From assembly GCA_015698045.1 (NCBI GenBank), contig BLAL01000058.1, positions 808,501 through 872,500 on the forward strand: 64,000 bases of DNA, read 5' to 3'. Source of the stretch: Rhizophagus clarus. Taxonomy: Eukaryota; Glomeromycota; Glomeromycetes; Glomerales; Glomeraceae. The notes beneath the pieces are model-generated. The model made no database searches. It saw only the letters and a list, made by a program, of their open reading frames with translations, and was not told where the DNA came from. Shown one piece after another: positions 33,223 through 46,373 of this stretch (position 1 is the first letter of the stretch; the number at the start of each line of letters is the position of its first letter). The position numbers were made by a program, and so were the translations under genes.

Positions 33223-34824
33223 CCTATAAAAAAACTGGATACGTTTTTAATAAGATTTTTATACGATTTTTTTCCTTAGAAATAACGTATCACAAATTCA
33301 CAATAGACCGTTGAAAAGATACGGAAAAATGCACAATTCCGTATCACTATAAATATGGTTTGGATACGGAATTTGCATGAAATTCATACGGAATTTACAT
33401 GATTTAATCACTGATTTACCATGAAATTTATATTATTGCTTATTACTGTTTACAATTTATTACTAGACTTTATTTACATAAATTTAATTTTATTTATTAA
33501 ATCAAAAAATAAAAAAAATAAAATAAAACACAAATACTGTATACTGTATTATGAATAGTTTATTCCTATCAAACCAACTATTGCAAACCAAAACAAAAAG
33601 AAATATTAATACTATTTCTACTGATGTTTCTTTAAGAAATTTAAGTTTTTTTAAGAAATCAAAAGTCTCCAGGAACACTTAGTACAAAGAAATAACCTAT
33701 TCCTTCAAAATAAATGAAAAAAGACACTAGTACGTCAATTAGACCAACGCTTCCCTATTGTACCTATAATTCTGGATTTGTCCAAGCCATCAGGAGTCAG
33801 ACAACCTAAAAACAAAAAAAAAAAGAAATATAAGCTCCGCCTATATAGTACCTGCAATCATCCAAGTCTCCAAACATTCGGTTCCTACCTGACTTACAAA
33901 AAAAAAAGTACTTCAAAATTGACCCGCAAAAAGAAAAAAGGAACCAAGCAGCCAAAAAAAAATCTGGTCTACAAAATAAAAGAATAAATATAAATAAAAA
34001 AGAAAGGATAGTGAGATGGAAGTAAAAAAGTAAAATAAATAAAAAATATTTTTTTTTTTTTTTTTTTGAAAAAGGAATAATAACGAAGTTAGGGAATGGA
34101 ATAAAAAAAGATTTTTAAAGAGATGACAAAGTTAGAAAAATAAAGCAGAAGGTAACTTACATACCCCGGCTTATAGGAACCTCTCTTTTTAAATTAGAAA
34201 CTTAGGAACTACCTGCACTAAAAAGGCTTTTTATTCACCAGTCCTGACAAACTTCGTGTCAGTAGTCACGGTTAGTCCATCTTTAATCTCTAACCTATGC
34301 AGAAATAATTCGGTAAAAAAGGGGGCAAAAATAAATTTTTTTTTTTTTAAAGAAGGCAACGAAGTTAGAAAAATAAAGGAAAAGAAGTTTTTAAAAGAAG
34401 AGTAGCAAGTGAGAATAAAAAAGAGGGGCAACAAAAAAAAGAAAAAGAGTTTTTTTTTTTTAAAAAAAAAAAAAAATGCGAAGTAAAAAATCAGGGAGAG
34501 GAAGACAGGAAGACAGGGTGGAAGATCAAAGCTGGGTTTATATAAACAAAAAACGTATCATAACAAAAATCACGTGATCACGAGTTATGACTTATGATAC
34601 GGAACGACGATAAAACCATTATTTAAAAAAAACAAGTTCAAAAATTCCGTATACATTCCGTATATATTAATTTTTCTGCATACATTCCATATGCACCAAT
34701 TTTTTTAAAAAACATTCAAAAATGAATTATGTATTAAATATACGGAATTGTTATACGGAATCGGTAAAAACGAATATCAAACGTTTATAAAACGTATCCT
34801 TTCCGTATACAGTTTTCTTATAGG
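33223..34824. mobile_element. Non-autonomous TIR element rich in ATACGGAAT motifs
   Basis: The left end CCTATAAAAAAACTGGATAC and the right end GTATACAGTTTTCTTATAGG are inverted, mismatched copies. Both subterminal regions hold repeated TTCCGTAT/ATACGGAA motifs (left about 33300-33400, right about 34585-34820). The middle is A-rich with no convincing protein. No target duplication is visible, so the ends may be off by a few bases or the element is old. Superfamily unknown. Confidence 0.55.
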
Positions 34825-35341
34825 AATGATATTATCGTAAAATCAATGTACTTGAAAATTTTAAATTTTAGAATATTTCCTACACCATAATGAAAAAGAA
34901 AATCTATTTCATGTGTAAAATATAAAAATATCGAATTTTCATAATGGCTTTTAACATATGAAAAATAGTTCTCATCTAACTCTGAAATTAAGGACTAACC
35001 TTGTCTAAAAAGCCTATTTTATTGCTTATATTTTATGTTGAACGTAATATTTTTAATAAAAAATGTTCTTTTCGGTTTAACGACTCAATCTCAATGTAAA
35101 AAAAGCTAAAGAGTGTCGTCTATTATTATTTTGCTTATACTTTACATATGAAATAATTTAATACAAATACGAATGGTAAAGATCTACCGTTTATCAACTT
35201 ATATAAAATAGTTGAAGTATGCTTTGTTTGTGGTTTGAGTATTAAATTATTAATAATTAAGAGCTTAGGCTTATTCTATACTTCATAGTAATTAAGACTA
35301 GGGAACGGTTTTGGAAACCAAACCGTTGTTAAGTCCGTAGC
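34825..35341. other. Gene-free interval
   Basis: AT-rich, no gene recognised. A short palindrome AACGGTTT...AAACCGTT lies at about 35304-35327, just beyond the micro-exon-like array. Confidence 0.3.
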
Positions 35342-36690
35342 TTTATTTAAAAAATTGCCCTTTTCTTACTGAAACCCCACATCTAGGCCCTAAAGAAATG
35401 CTGCCAAGCTCCAAGCCTTTTGAACCTGACGTGCCCAAGCCATTTAAAATCGAAATATATTTAGAGATTCGAAAAGCCAACATTCTATGTATCTCAGAGT
35501 AAAAATCTACGCATTTAAGCTCCAATTCGTCTAAGATCCAAGATTCTTTTCATTTAAAAAAGAGTAATACCAAAATGTTAGTAAATGTTTCGATTAAAGA
35601 AAAGTAAAATTTAAAAAAAAACTTCTGAAAACCTACCAACAATTTACGTATCCAACAAAGATCCTAGTCATTTAAAAAAAAAATAAAGAAAAAATTGAAA
35701 CGTTAGAATTTTAGTTAAAATAATTCAAAAAACACGTTCACCTCCCTACCAAATTCTCATGTGCAGTCTAAAAAACAAAAAAAAAATTAAAATATAAGTA
35801 AAAACGTTTCGCTAAAAGAAATAATCTTTAAAATCATTATTGAGATTCTTTACCGAAATTCCTGGCCGTTTAAAAATCCACATATCCTAAGATCAAAAAA
35901 ACATCATCTGGAAAGAAGAAAAACAAGATAACGAAATATAAGTAAAGTTTCGTTAGAATAATAGATAAAAAAAATATCAAAACTCACCTAAAGCTGAACC
36001 CACACTTCAGATCTGCCTAAAAGTTGAGTTCTTGAGTTCCAAATTTTCATCTAAAAAAAAGAAACAGAACATTATTAGTAAATGTTAGCTAAAAGAATTG
36101 ATCAATGTGAAAAATAAAACATCCTTCACCATACCTCTAACATGTTGTCTAAATACCGAAGAACTGGCTATCTACAAAAGAAAATAACAAAACATTAGTT
36201 AAAAGAATTAATCCAAAGCAAAAAAAGTTCTCCTTACCGAATTTCAGATACCCTGTCTACAAAAGCAAAACATCGAAACATTAGAAGCCGTTCATTAAAA
36301 AAACTGACCATCTACAAATTAAAAAAACGAACTGTTAGTAAAGTTCGTTAAAATAATAAAAAATAAATGTTAATAGTATGTGAAACATTTCATTACATTA
36401 GACACGTTTCTAAGTGAACCGAAAGACTTATCTAAAAAAAAAGACAATGAACATTAGAACCTATAAAAAGAAGGAAGAAACGCTTCATTAAAGACGTTTC
36501 TTAATTAAAAAAACCTTCTTTCTATACTGACCTCAAGCTGTGTCTAAATGTTATGGTATTTCTATAAAAAGAAGAAAAAACCGGTTCGTTAAAAACGTTT
36601 CTTAAATAAAAAAAAAAATACTCTTTCTCCATTTACCTTGGCTTCGTGTCTACGGTGTTCTTACAAACTAATTTTTTGTTATTCTGAAAA
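35342..36690 (-). other. Micro-exon-like array: exon-sized islands between similar introns
   Basis: On the minus strand, short islands (26-63 nt) are each preceded by a pyrimidine tract plus AG and followed by GT: 36637-36683, 36532-36561, 36135-36171, 35988-36050, 35854-35907 and 35742-35767 are clearest, with weaker ones between and a last open stretch at 35343-35525. The intervening 70-110-nt segments resemble each other (AAACGTTT..TAACGAA, then TTTTTTTAG) as if one exon-intron unit had been copied repeatedly. Some islands read sensibly (NTVDTKPR; NTITFRHSLR; SSSVFRQHVRG) but phases do not chain into one frame, so it is either decayed or non-coding. Repeated mini-exons recall the gene structure I remember for SP7-like effectors of these fungi; no signal-peptide exon was found. 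Confidence 0.4.
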
Positions 36691-38694
36691 AAAAAAATAA
36701 ACATTGCCAGTTACGCAACCGTGATAAAAAAATTAAACAGTAGGTAGGTCACATGTTCATTAACCATAAGATGCAATGAAAGAACCAATCATGGATCGAC
36801 TCAATTTTCAAGCGGGCGGACATCCAGACATTTGTGTCACCTTGCGTAGTATTATATAGTCCTTCGCTTCGCTCCGGACTAATAAATACATCATTGTATC
36901 ATTGTGATTTGATGTGCAGCCTGTTTTCTTTTTAAAAATTAACATAATTGTTTCAATGAAACGATTATAAAGCGTTATATATATTATTACTTTAGACTTT
37001 GCTTGAAACAAAAACTTTCCATTGTTTTACAAATCCAATAAGAATTCCAACAATCGTTTAAATCATTTCTTAATAACAATTAAACGACTGATTATGTAAT
37101 TAATAAAATAATTCATATGCTTATTTGATACAGCAATCTTAATGTTTGTTACATATGAATTGTTTAAAATAATCAGCGATCCATTAGAATTCTTATTATC
37201 CTCTTAAAATACGAATAAAAACAATAGACAACAAAAACATTCATAACACAAATATGAAATTCATAAACATTATACGTATTTGGTAACTAGTGTAATACGA
37301 TAAACTTTGGCTGATTTTGTATAAATCATTTGTGGCTAAAATTACATAAGCGAATCGTTTATTTATTTAGTGACACAAACAGATTTAATAGAATTCTGTA
37401 GTCAGAACATTTTTTAAGAGTTCTTAGAATGGATATTTAGAATTCCAGAAAGTTCTACATATTTACTAATCAGGTTTTTTTTAAAGTTTAAACAACAACG
37501 CATTCTAACTTGGAAATTAATTTCTAGTACAGTTACATTGCTACAACGATATTATAAAATATCGTATTAGTAGACAGTTTATAATACAGTTTTCGTGTAT
37601 TTAAGCTAAGTATTTTTTAGTATAAGTAATTGAAGAAATGCAACGTTAAAATCTATTACATATAATAGGAGTAGTAAAAAATTATTTTTTGACTTTTTAA
37701 TATCAAATTGAAAATCCTTTTAATTCTATAATAAATTTTTGGGAAATAATAGAATTATCGTGATTGGAATTAATCTTCTCTATTCTTCATAGAATTTTTC
37801 CGGATTCTCTGTACTTAGAACTCCATGGGAAAAGTTTATTTCTTAATATCTTCAAGAATATAGTATAATGTATAATCGAAAGTCACATGCTTATGTTGCT
37901 CAAATAAACAAATAAGTGGAATTTACGTTATCTTAGTAATCTTGCGATTTTTTGTTCACTTGCTATTTTGCGACCGTGCCTACTATTTATAAATTTAGAA
38001 GGATGTGACAAGTATACTAGGAGATTCTAAACACATAAAAGTTAAAACATTTATTGTTAAAAATGTTACCGTGTCGCATAAAAATCCCATAAAATTTTTG
38101 GTCGTAGTATAATGATTTGTGTAGTTTTAAGGGAAATTATTTTTTTTTTTTTGATAATTTTAAAGCTAGAATGTCAGTCACATTACGATGAGGCATATTC
38201 AAAATTTCTGCAACTTATGAGGGACAAAAAATTTACATATCAATAATTTCATTTTTTTATCGTTAAATGTATTAATTTAAAGTACTAGTTATACCACACT
38301 ATAAAATATATGTCATTTTAATTATATATTTCATCAATTTTTGTACAATCTTGGCGTTATAGGTGAAACCAGTCGTGATAATTTCATTGAATAATAAATT
38401 TCTTATTCTTTTCACAAAGTTGTACAAACAATTAAATCTATATAATTTACTAAATAAGTTGAACAGTTACTATTTAAATAAACCCCTTTTTTTTTCATTT
38501 CGCCATAGAATTCGAATATTCGAATAGAAGTTCTATGGCTAACTTTGTGTACCTTAAGAAATTCCTTACTAGAATTCCAGCTTTTAATTCTAATTTGGTA
38601 TTCCATTTCATCATAACGTATCATCAGTTTAAAATTATAAATATGGTTGTGAACTTTTAAAATTTTTTTTAATCAATATTTGATACAATGTAAA
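36691..38694. other. Gene-free interval upstream of the large kinase gene
   Basis: Contains the hairpin at 36861, a possible donor-like TACGCAAGGTGACA on the minus strand (about 36835-36850) that could belong to the micro-exon array, and at 37110-38110 the second copy of the old repeat also found at 25190-26210. The final 600 bp are the likely kinase promoter; no clear motif. Confidence 0.45.
36861..36883. other. GC-rich hairpin, AGTCC...GGACT
   Basis: AGTCCTTCGCTTCGCTCCGGACT has complementary ends (AGTCC/GGACT) and the same CTTCGCTCCG core as the 57-bp array at 12.6 kb. It may be a short mobile palindrome. Confidence 0.45.
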
Positions 38695-41600
38695 ATGGAG
38701 CTTGTAAAGATAATTGATGAAAATCCTTTTGACCCAACTCCAAAATTAAAATCTAGTCCTATACCTATTGAGTTTATTTCTTTTAATGAGAATGATAGTG
38801 AATGCATTTTTTGTGAAGAAGAATACATTAGCCCACTTTTTAGTACTCTCCAAAAATATTGCAAAAAATGTTTATCAGATTACCTTACTAATATAACTAA
38901 TATTAATATATACCTTGACGTATATTATACAACGAACTTAGAATGTAATCATGGATATGAAATTATAACAAAAGAATCACAAAATATTCAAGAATGTTGC
39001 AGAAATTGCTTGAAAATATTAATTTTTAAGCAATTATCACCTGAATATATTCTCCCTGCATTTTTTGTTAATTCTAAGCATGATCACAATTTATACAATA
39101 AAATGATTGAAAGTGAAAAATATTGTAAACTGTGTGAAAAATCATTATATCAAGGAACAAATACATATTATGAGACGGGAAAAATCAAATTGTGTTTGGA
39201 ATGTTATCTAATTTCTTCTGAATATATGGAATCAGCCTTGACTAAAAAGCTTATTCCAATTATCTATTTATCGTGGTGGTATTATACACCTTATTGCATT
39301 GGCTGCAACAAATCCTTAATATTTACATCGGACTGTCAAAAATATTGTGGAGATTGCCTTATATATTATATTGGATGTAGATATTGTTTAACAACAAATA
39401 TTATTTTTGGATTAACAACTACAACTCAATGTAAAAAATGCAAAAGAGTATCATCTATTATCTTTGATATTACAAGTATTCTGAGTGGAAATAGCGAATT
39501 AGATGAATTTCTAATCAATTTAAACCCTGATATTTATAGTAATTTAAGAATAGATGAATTTTCTGACAAAATAAAAAATAATGACAAATACTTTCTTCCA
39601 TCGAAAATAATTTTGACTATTCGTACCATGTGTCAAAACTATAAAAACACTCAATCCAAAATATTGATGGACCAATCAGAAAGATCGATAGAATGGATAC
39701 CATATTCTCAATTTACAAATGTAGTAGAAATAGCTAAAGGAGAATTTTGCATCATATATCATGCAACTTGGAATCAACAAAGTGTAATTTTAAAAAAATT
39801 TAAAAATTTTCAAGATACCAGCAAATATTTTTTAGATGAGGTAATAATTATTTAATATTATAAAATTCGTATTATTTATTTAACAAATAATTACTCATTA
39901 TTCAAATTCTTTTTAGTTAAAATCAAATTGTTATGAAGTTAGAAATCATAAAATTAGAATTCATGACGTTACAAAAGATCTTAAAGTAGGTGATTATTTG
40001 TTAGTTACGCAATATGCATCAGGAGGAATTTTACATAAGTGGTTCGAGTCTGAATTTTCTAATTACTTACAATATAATGAAATGAATCCCAAATTCATGA
40101 TCTTTGGTTCAACTCCAATATTAAGATCTAGTCCTATACCAATTAAGTTTATTTCTTTTAATAAGGATGATATTAAATGTATTTATTGCGAAGAAGAATA
40201 CGCTAAAGCAGTCTTTAGTATTAGTCAAAGATATTGCAAAAAATGTTTATCAAGTTACCTGATTAATATAAGTGATATTAATATTTATTTGGATGTATAT
40301 ATACTCACACAAAACGGTGAACATGAAACAAGTATAACAAAAAAGTCACAAGATATTCAAGGATGCAGAAATTTCTTGGATATATTATGCTTTAAACAAA
40401 TACCCGCGGATGATTTTTATTTGAGTAATTCTGGTATGATTGAATTGAATTTATACAAAAATATGATTGAAAATGAAAAATTTTGTAAATTATGTGGAGA
40501 AACACTATATGAAGGAACAAATATAACTGAAATAAGACAATTCATATTATGTTCAAATTGTTATCTAATTTCTACTGGACATATAGATTCAATCTCAAGT
40601 AAAAAGCCTATTCTGGTTATTTATTTACCATGGTGGCACAATATATCTTGTTGTGTTGCTTGTAGTACATCCTTAACATATGCGTCAGACTGTCAAAAGT
40701 ATTGTGAGATTTGTCTCATATTTTATATCGGTTGTAGATATTGCTTAACAACAAACATTATTTTTGGATTAACAATTCAATCACAATGTATGAAATGTGA
40801 AAGAATATCATCTATTATTATGAGTGAAAATAGTGAATTTCTTCTTAGTTTATCCTTTGACATTTGCAATAATTTAAGAATGGAAGAGTTTTCTGACAAA
40901 ATAAAAAATAATGACAAGTATTTTCTTCCATCAAAAGTAAATTCAACTATTCATTCTATTTGTCAAAATTATAAAATTACTCAATCAAAAGTATTGATGG
41001 ATAAATCAGAAAAGTTGATAGAATGGATACCATATTTTCAATTTACAAATGTAGTAGAAATAGCAAAAGGAGAATTTGGTATCATATATCGTGCAACTTG
41101 GATGGGGGAAAATGTCATTTTAAAAAAATTCAAAAATTCCCAAGATGCTAGCAAATATTTTTTAAATGAGGTAAGAATTATGTTAACACCAAATTTTTAT
41201 GAAATTAAACATCACTTTATTAAAATTCGTGGCGTTACAAAAGATTCTAATTATATATTAGTCATGCAATATGCATCAGAAGATCTAAATAACTGGTTCA
41301 TGTCACAGAAAGAAAATTCTATTTCATATGTAAAAAACTATAAATATGTTGAAATTTCTAATAGCTCACAAAATGAGATAGACCACATTAAATTTTTATT
41401 TCTTAGCCCAACTCCAAAATTAAAACCTAGTCTTATTCCAATTAAGTTTATTTCTTTTAATGAAAATGATTATAATTGTGATTATTGTGGAGAAGAATAC
41501 ACGAAAGCACTTTTCAGTATGAGTCAAGGATGTCGTCAAAGGTATTGCAAAAAATGTTTATCAAGTTACTTAACTAATATAACTGAAATTAATATATATT

Positions 41601-43908
41601 TGGACATACGTATATTCACACGGAACCTAAAATGTAATGAACATGAAATAAGTGGGACAAAAGAATCACAAAATATTCAAGAATGCTGCAGAAATTGCTT
41701 GGACATATTATTCTTTAAACAAATACCTGTAGACGATTTTTATTGGAATAATCCAAGTATGATTGAAGATAGTCTATACGATGATTTAGATAAGAATGAA
41801 GAAATTTGTGAGTTATGTGGAAAATCATTGTATCAGGAAACAAATATAATTGGAATGATACAATCTAAACTATGTTCAGGCTGTTATTTAATTTCAGCTG
41901 GATATATGGTATCAATCTCAACTAAAAAGCATATTCCAGTCATTAATCTACCATGGTGGCATAATATATCTTCTTGTGTTGCTTGCAACAAATCTTTAAT
42001 ATTTGCATCGGACTGTCAAAAATATTGCGAGAATTGTCTCATATTTTATATTGGTTGTAGATATTGCTTAACAACAAATATTATTTTTGGAATAACAATT
42101 CAATCTCAGTGTAAAAAATGTGAAAGAATATCTTCTATTATTGTGGAAATTTTAAGTGGAAATAACGATTTAGATGATTTTATAATTAATTTAAGGCCTG
42201 ACATTTACAATAATTTAAAGATGGACGAGTTTTCTGACAAAATAAAGAATAATGACACATATTTTCTTCCATCAGAAATAAATTCGACTATTCAATCTAT
42301 TTGCCAAAACTATAAAGATACTCAATCGAAGGATCAATCAGAAAAACTGATGGAATGGATACCATATTCTCAATTTACAAATGTAGAAGAAATAGCAAAA
42401 GGAGGATTTGGTATCATATATCGTGCAACTTGGGTTCAGGAAAATGTCATTTTAAAAAAATTCAAAAATTCTCAAGATACTAGCAAATATTTTTTAAATG
42501 AGGTAAGAATTATTTTATTATTTATAAATATTCGTATTATTACAATATTATAAAATAATTCAATTTTATCCCCCTACTATCGAAATTTATAGTTAAAATC
42601 AAATCAAAATTGTTATGAAATTAAACATCATATTATCAGAACCCATGGAATTACAAAAAATCCTGAATTAGGTGATTATATGTTAGTCATGCAATATGCA
42701 TCAGGAGGTGATTTACATAACTGGTTACAAAATAAATTTGAAGAAATTAAGTGGAATAAAGACAAATTAATTATTTTATGGCAAATATCAGAAGGGTATT
42801 CTTATCAGCATACTTATTATAGTGTTTGTTAATAATTTTTAATTTATTAATTATTTTCTACTCTTCCTTTTTTTTTTTAGACTAGAAACTATTCATAAGT
42901 CAGATTACATACATCGAGATTTTCATAGTGGAAACATATTATATGATTTACTTCACAATAGCTCAAAGTTTAAAGAAAGACACCAATGGTTAATTGGAGA
43001 TCTAGGATTATCACAACCCGCAAATGATACATCAAATAATGAAATATATGGAGTGATACCTTATATTGCACCAGAAATATTCAAAGGGTCTTCATTTTCT
43101 AAAGAATCTGATGTTTATAGTATGGGTATGATTATGTGGGAACTTACAACAGGTTGTAAACCTTTTGCTAATGTTGAACATGATATTAATCTGATTTTAA
43201 GAATTCTTGATGGAGAACGACCTGAAATTACGGAAGATACGCCAGGATGTTATGCAGATTTAATGAAAAGTTGTTGGGATCCTGATCCTAAACAAAGGCC
43301 CTCAGCGAAAATGATTCGTAATACCTTTGGTAGTTGGTCTTTCAGAAATAAAAATAATGATATATTTGATAATGCAGAATTAAAAAGAAATGAGTTATTA
43401 AAGTCAGAGAAGCTTGGTCCCGAGTTTGCTAAAAAACCGCATCCAAAAGCTATTTATACAAGTAGATCACTAAGTCCTTTTATTTCTAAATGTTCATCTA
43501 TTAATTCATCTTTAAGCATTTCATCTTGTATTAAACAAGGTATCGTCGTAATAGTATTTAAATATTAACCAAATCGTAATTATTTAAAATAGCGTACAAT
43601 TTTTAATCAATGCATTAATTTTTTTTTAGGCGATAGGTACACTTCAACAGAACAAGACTTAGATATAGATATTGATTCCGCTAGGCATTCAAACGTAATT
43701 TACCCTATTAGATCATTAAATGTTGCAATTACTTCAAAGAAGAGAAACATCGAAGAATCAAATGTTGAAATTCATGATAACAGCGGTAAATATTCATCTG
43801 ACTAAATGGAGTTTAATTTTTCTTCAACTGTCTCTGACTATTTATAATTATTTTTCCAAAATAGGAAAACATATTAAAACCAATTCCAGTTATCCAAAGG
43901 AAACATAA
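38695..43908 (+). CDS. Protein kinase with triplicated Cys-rich/N-lobe module
   Basis: Exons 38695-39840, 39917-42502, 42593-42795, 42881-43539, 43630-43785 and 43865-43908 join in frame to about 1597 residues. Three Cys-rich modules (about 1-325, 447-745, 878-1190), each with about eight CxxC-type pairs (YCKKC, CCRNC, YIGCRYCLTTNIIFG), probably zinc-binding. Each is followed by a kinase N-lobe (333, 751, 1194): WIPYSQFTNV, Gly loop IAKGEFGIIY, VILKKFKN lysine, FLNE helix-C Glu. Copies 1 and 2 break off after MQYAS-like hinge sequence and run into the next module; only copy 3 continues to HRDFHSGN, DLG, APE, SDVYSMGMIMWELTTG and a tail ending SSYPKET. Unit 1 has C for the third loop glycine. 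The single-unit form is a common Rhizophagus tyrosine-kinase-like architecture; this triple form looks like an internal tandem duplication. Signalling role inferred. Confidence 0.85.
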
Positions 43909-45465
43909 TGGAATTTAGTGCATAAATTATCATTTGCCCTGATTCATTATCATCTTTTTTTTGATTTCATCTTGTTATAATTTCTCACCAAATAACGAAA
44001 AAATTTGATTAACAAAAAAAGTATTCCAAAAATTCCAGATAAAGCATGAATAATACTGTATCAATATCGAAATCACAATTTCTTAGCCAATTAACCTAGT
44101 GTTAATGAATATTATCTTTTCCTAACTAGAGTTTTTACTTTATTTACATTTATTAGGTTGCATCGTTATCTTATTTTTATGTTATGGTGGTATTTTCTAT
44201 ATAGCTATTGTATTATTTTGGTACTTGGTTGCAAATAATAAATTTCCATAAAATGTGTAATAGTTTATTTTGCAGTATCTTTTTTTCTCGTAATAATACG
44301 TAAAAATTTTAATCGTTTGAAAGTAGCGTAATTATGCTTGCTCGCATAATATTTCATCATTAAAAATATTGAAGTTTTTAGTAGTACTGAGTTTTAAAAC
44401 TATTCTCGTAGATTCTGGCCATTTACTGACAAAGGTGTGTACATTAATATCTCTTATTTATAATTATAAACTCTTGAGACGACGATGCAAAAGAATAGAA
44501 TAACACGAAGCTAAATATTCATAGTTGCCAAATGTTGAAATATTCTGGGCTTTTCATTTTTGTCTTCCTGTCGCGAAAAATTGAACGTTTTCCAGGTAAA
44601 ACTTACTTGTTATCTTACGTGTCTGACTATAAATTTACTAAATGAAAAATTTTCACTTATTCTGATTATCAAAATTAAGTGCTTGGATGATTTATTAAAG
44701 TTAAATATCTAGATAAAGGTTCAATTTCTAAAAGTTTATTTCACCATCCCAAACCCCAACAGACTGAAGGAGTGCCAAACAACTTCCACTTTTGTTTATT
44801 TATGAAGAGGCAAAAACCGGTTTGTTTTATTTCAAAATTAATAATTTTCTTATCTGAAACTTTATGTTAGAATTCACTATACATTGGTAAAAGTAGGGTA
44901 TATGGTATATGACTTCCAAACCGATTAGTAACTTTTCTGGAATATTAATGAACTGAATTTATAATCAATAAGCCAATGAGGCATTATTTTTCTCGTCTAA
45001 TTACAATCAGTTGCCGCCAAAATATTTTCAGGTTAAGTATCTTTAATAATTATATCAGTTCTACGAATTGAACTAAACAATTAGAGGTGGTTTGGTATTT
45101 ATGTCGTCTTAAATCTTAGATGCATCTCCTCAGGGCGTAATTCCTCCTGGAATTATTAAAAAAGGAAGGATCTACGCACTAAATAGTGGCGCGTGAAATA
45201 ACAAAATCTGAGTCTGTGAGTAAATTACCAACTGTATCATAAGTATCAAAGCTTTTATGGTAATTCCATTTTTAATATCTAATATACTCTCTTAAATTTT
45301 TTTTTTTTTTGTATCAGCTTTTTTGATAAATTATATTAAGTACTAAAAAATAAAATAAATTTATTATTATTTATATCACTTTTTATACGGGTCGTGACTG
45401 AAGACCGTGACACAGATACGTCACAATTTTTAATAGATGATCAACAAAAGTGATTGACAAGAATC

Positions 45466-45496
<31 letters not shown>

Positions 45497-46373
45497 GCGT
45501 CACTTAATGTTAACTACTGTGCAGATTTTAATGAAAACGGAAAACATTACGATTAATCGTTACTACATATAATAGATAATGCAATCATATTATCTCATTG
45601 TAGTTTAATAATAATTTAAATTCATTTATTTTATTCAGTGTAACATAACAAGATTTCAATCCACAATTTAACTATATTTGGTTCATTATAATCGAATGAT
45701 CACAAAGAAACGTATTTTAAGAATACAGGGGAATCGTTAAAAATAATATTTGTGACTTTTTGCTAAAACAATACCGGGATTAATAATATTTACGTTTAAT
45801 ATATTAGTATTATTTGTGCAATAAAATGAATTCGATTCCACATAGGATAAACCTAAAGACCTACTTTTATATTAACAGAATTTTTTATTTGGAACATTTT
45901 TGCTATATATCTGATATTTTTTTTTTTTTTATTATTTAAATAAATACGTAAATTTAAATGGAGAAGGGCAATGACTTTTTTAGAATGGGCGCAGACATTC
46001 AGGGTTGGCGTAAGTGCGTACAGTCACGGGTAAGTGTTTGGGCGTAAATGCATTTAATGAATTTAATATTTCCAAATGAAATTAAACCATAAATATAATA
46101 CAATATCCCTAATAAAAAAAAAAAAGCAAGGAGGATCGACACCCCGAATTTAATTTATTCATCTTATGGTTTAGATCGATATGTACATTTGATTTTAGAT
46201 TCTGATATAATAATGAAATAATTATGGTCAAAAAGTACTAATTTATAACGCTACTCTCCTTTTAAATTTTTCTCCGCATTTTTTCAAAAAAAACGCTAAA
46301 CTTAATATTTTTATTTTTTTTTTTTTTAAAAAAAAATTAAAAAAAAAAAAAAAAAATTTTTTTTTTTAATATT
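43909..46373. other. Gene-free interval
   Basis: No gene recognised in 2.4 kb. It holds a poly(A) run at about 45469-45492 and, just before the next gene, long alternating T and A tracts (46315-46370). Otherwise unremarkable AT-rich DNA. Confidence 0.45.

Noticed and set aside
33778..33987. Lys-rich 69-codon frame
   Set aside because: A-rich composition inside the TIR element; no ATG context, no motif.
33215..34832. Target-site duplication for the ATACGGAAT element
   Set aside because: Flanks (left ...TTATGC, right AATGAT...) do not match.
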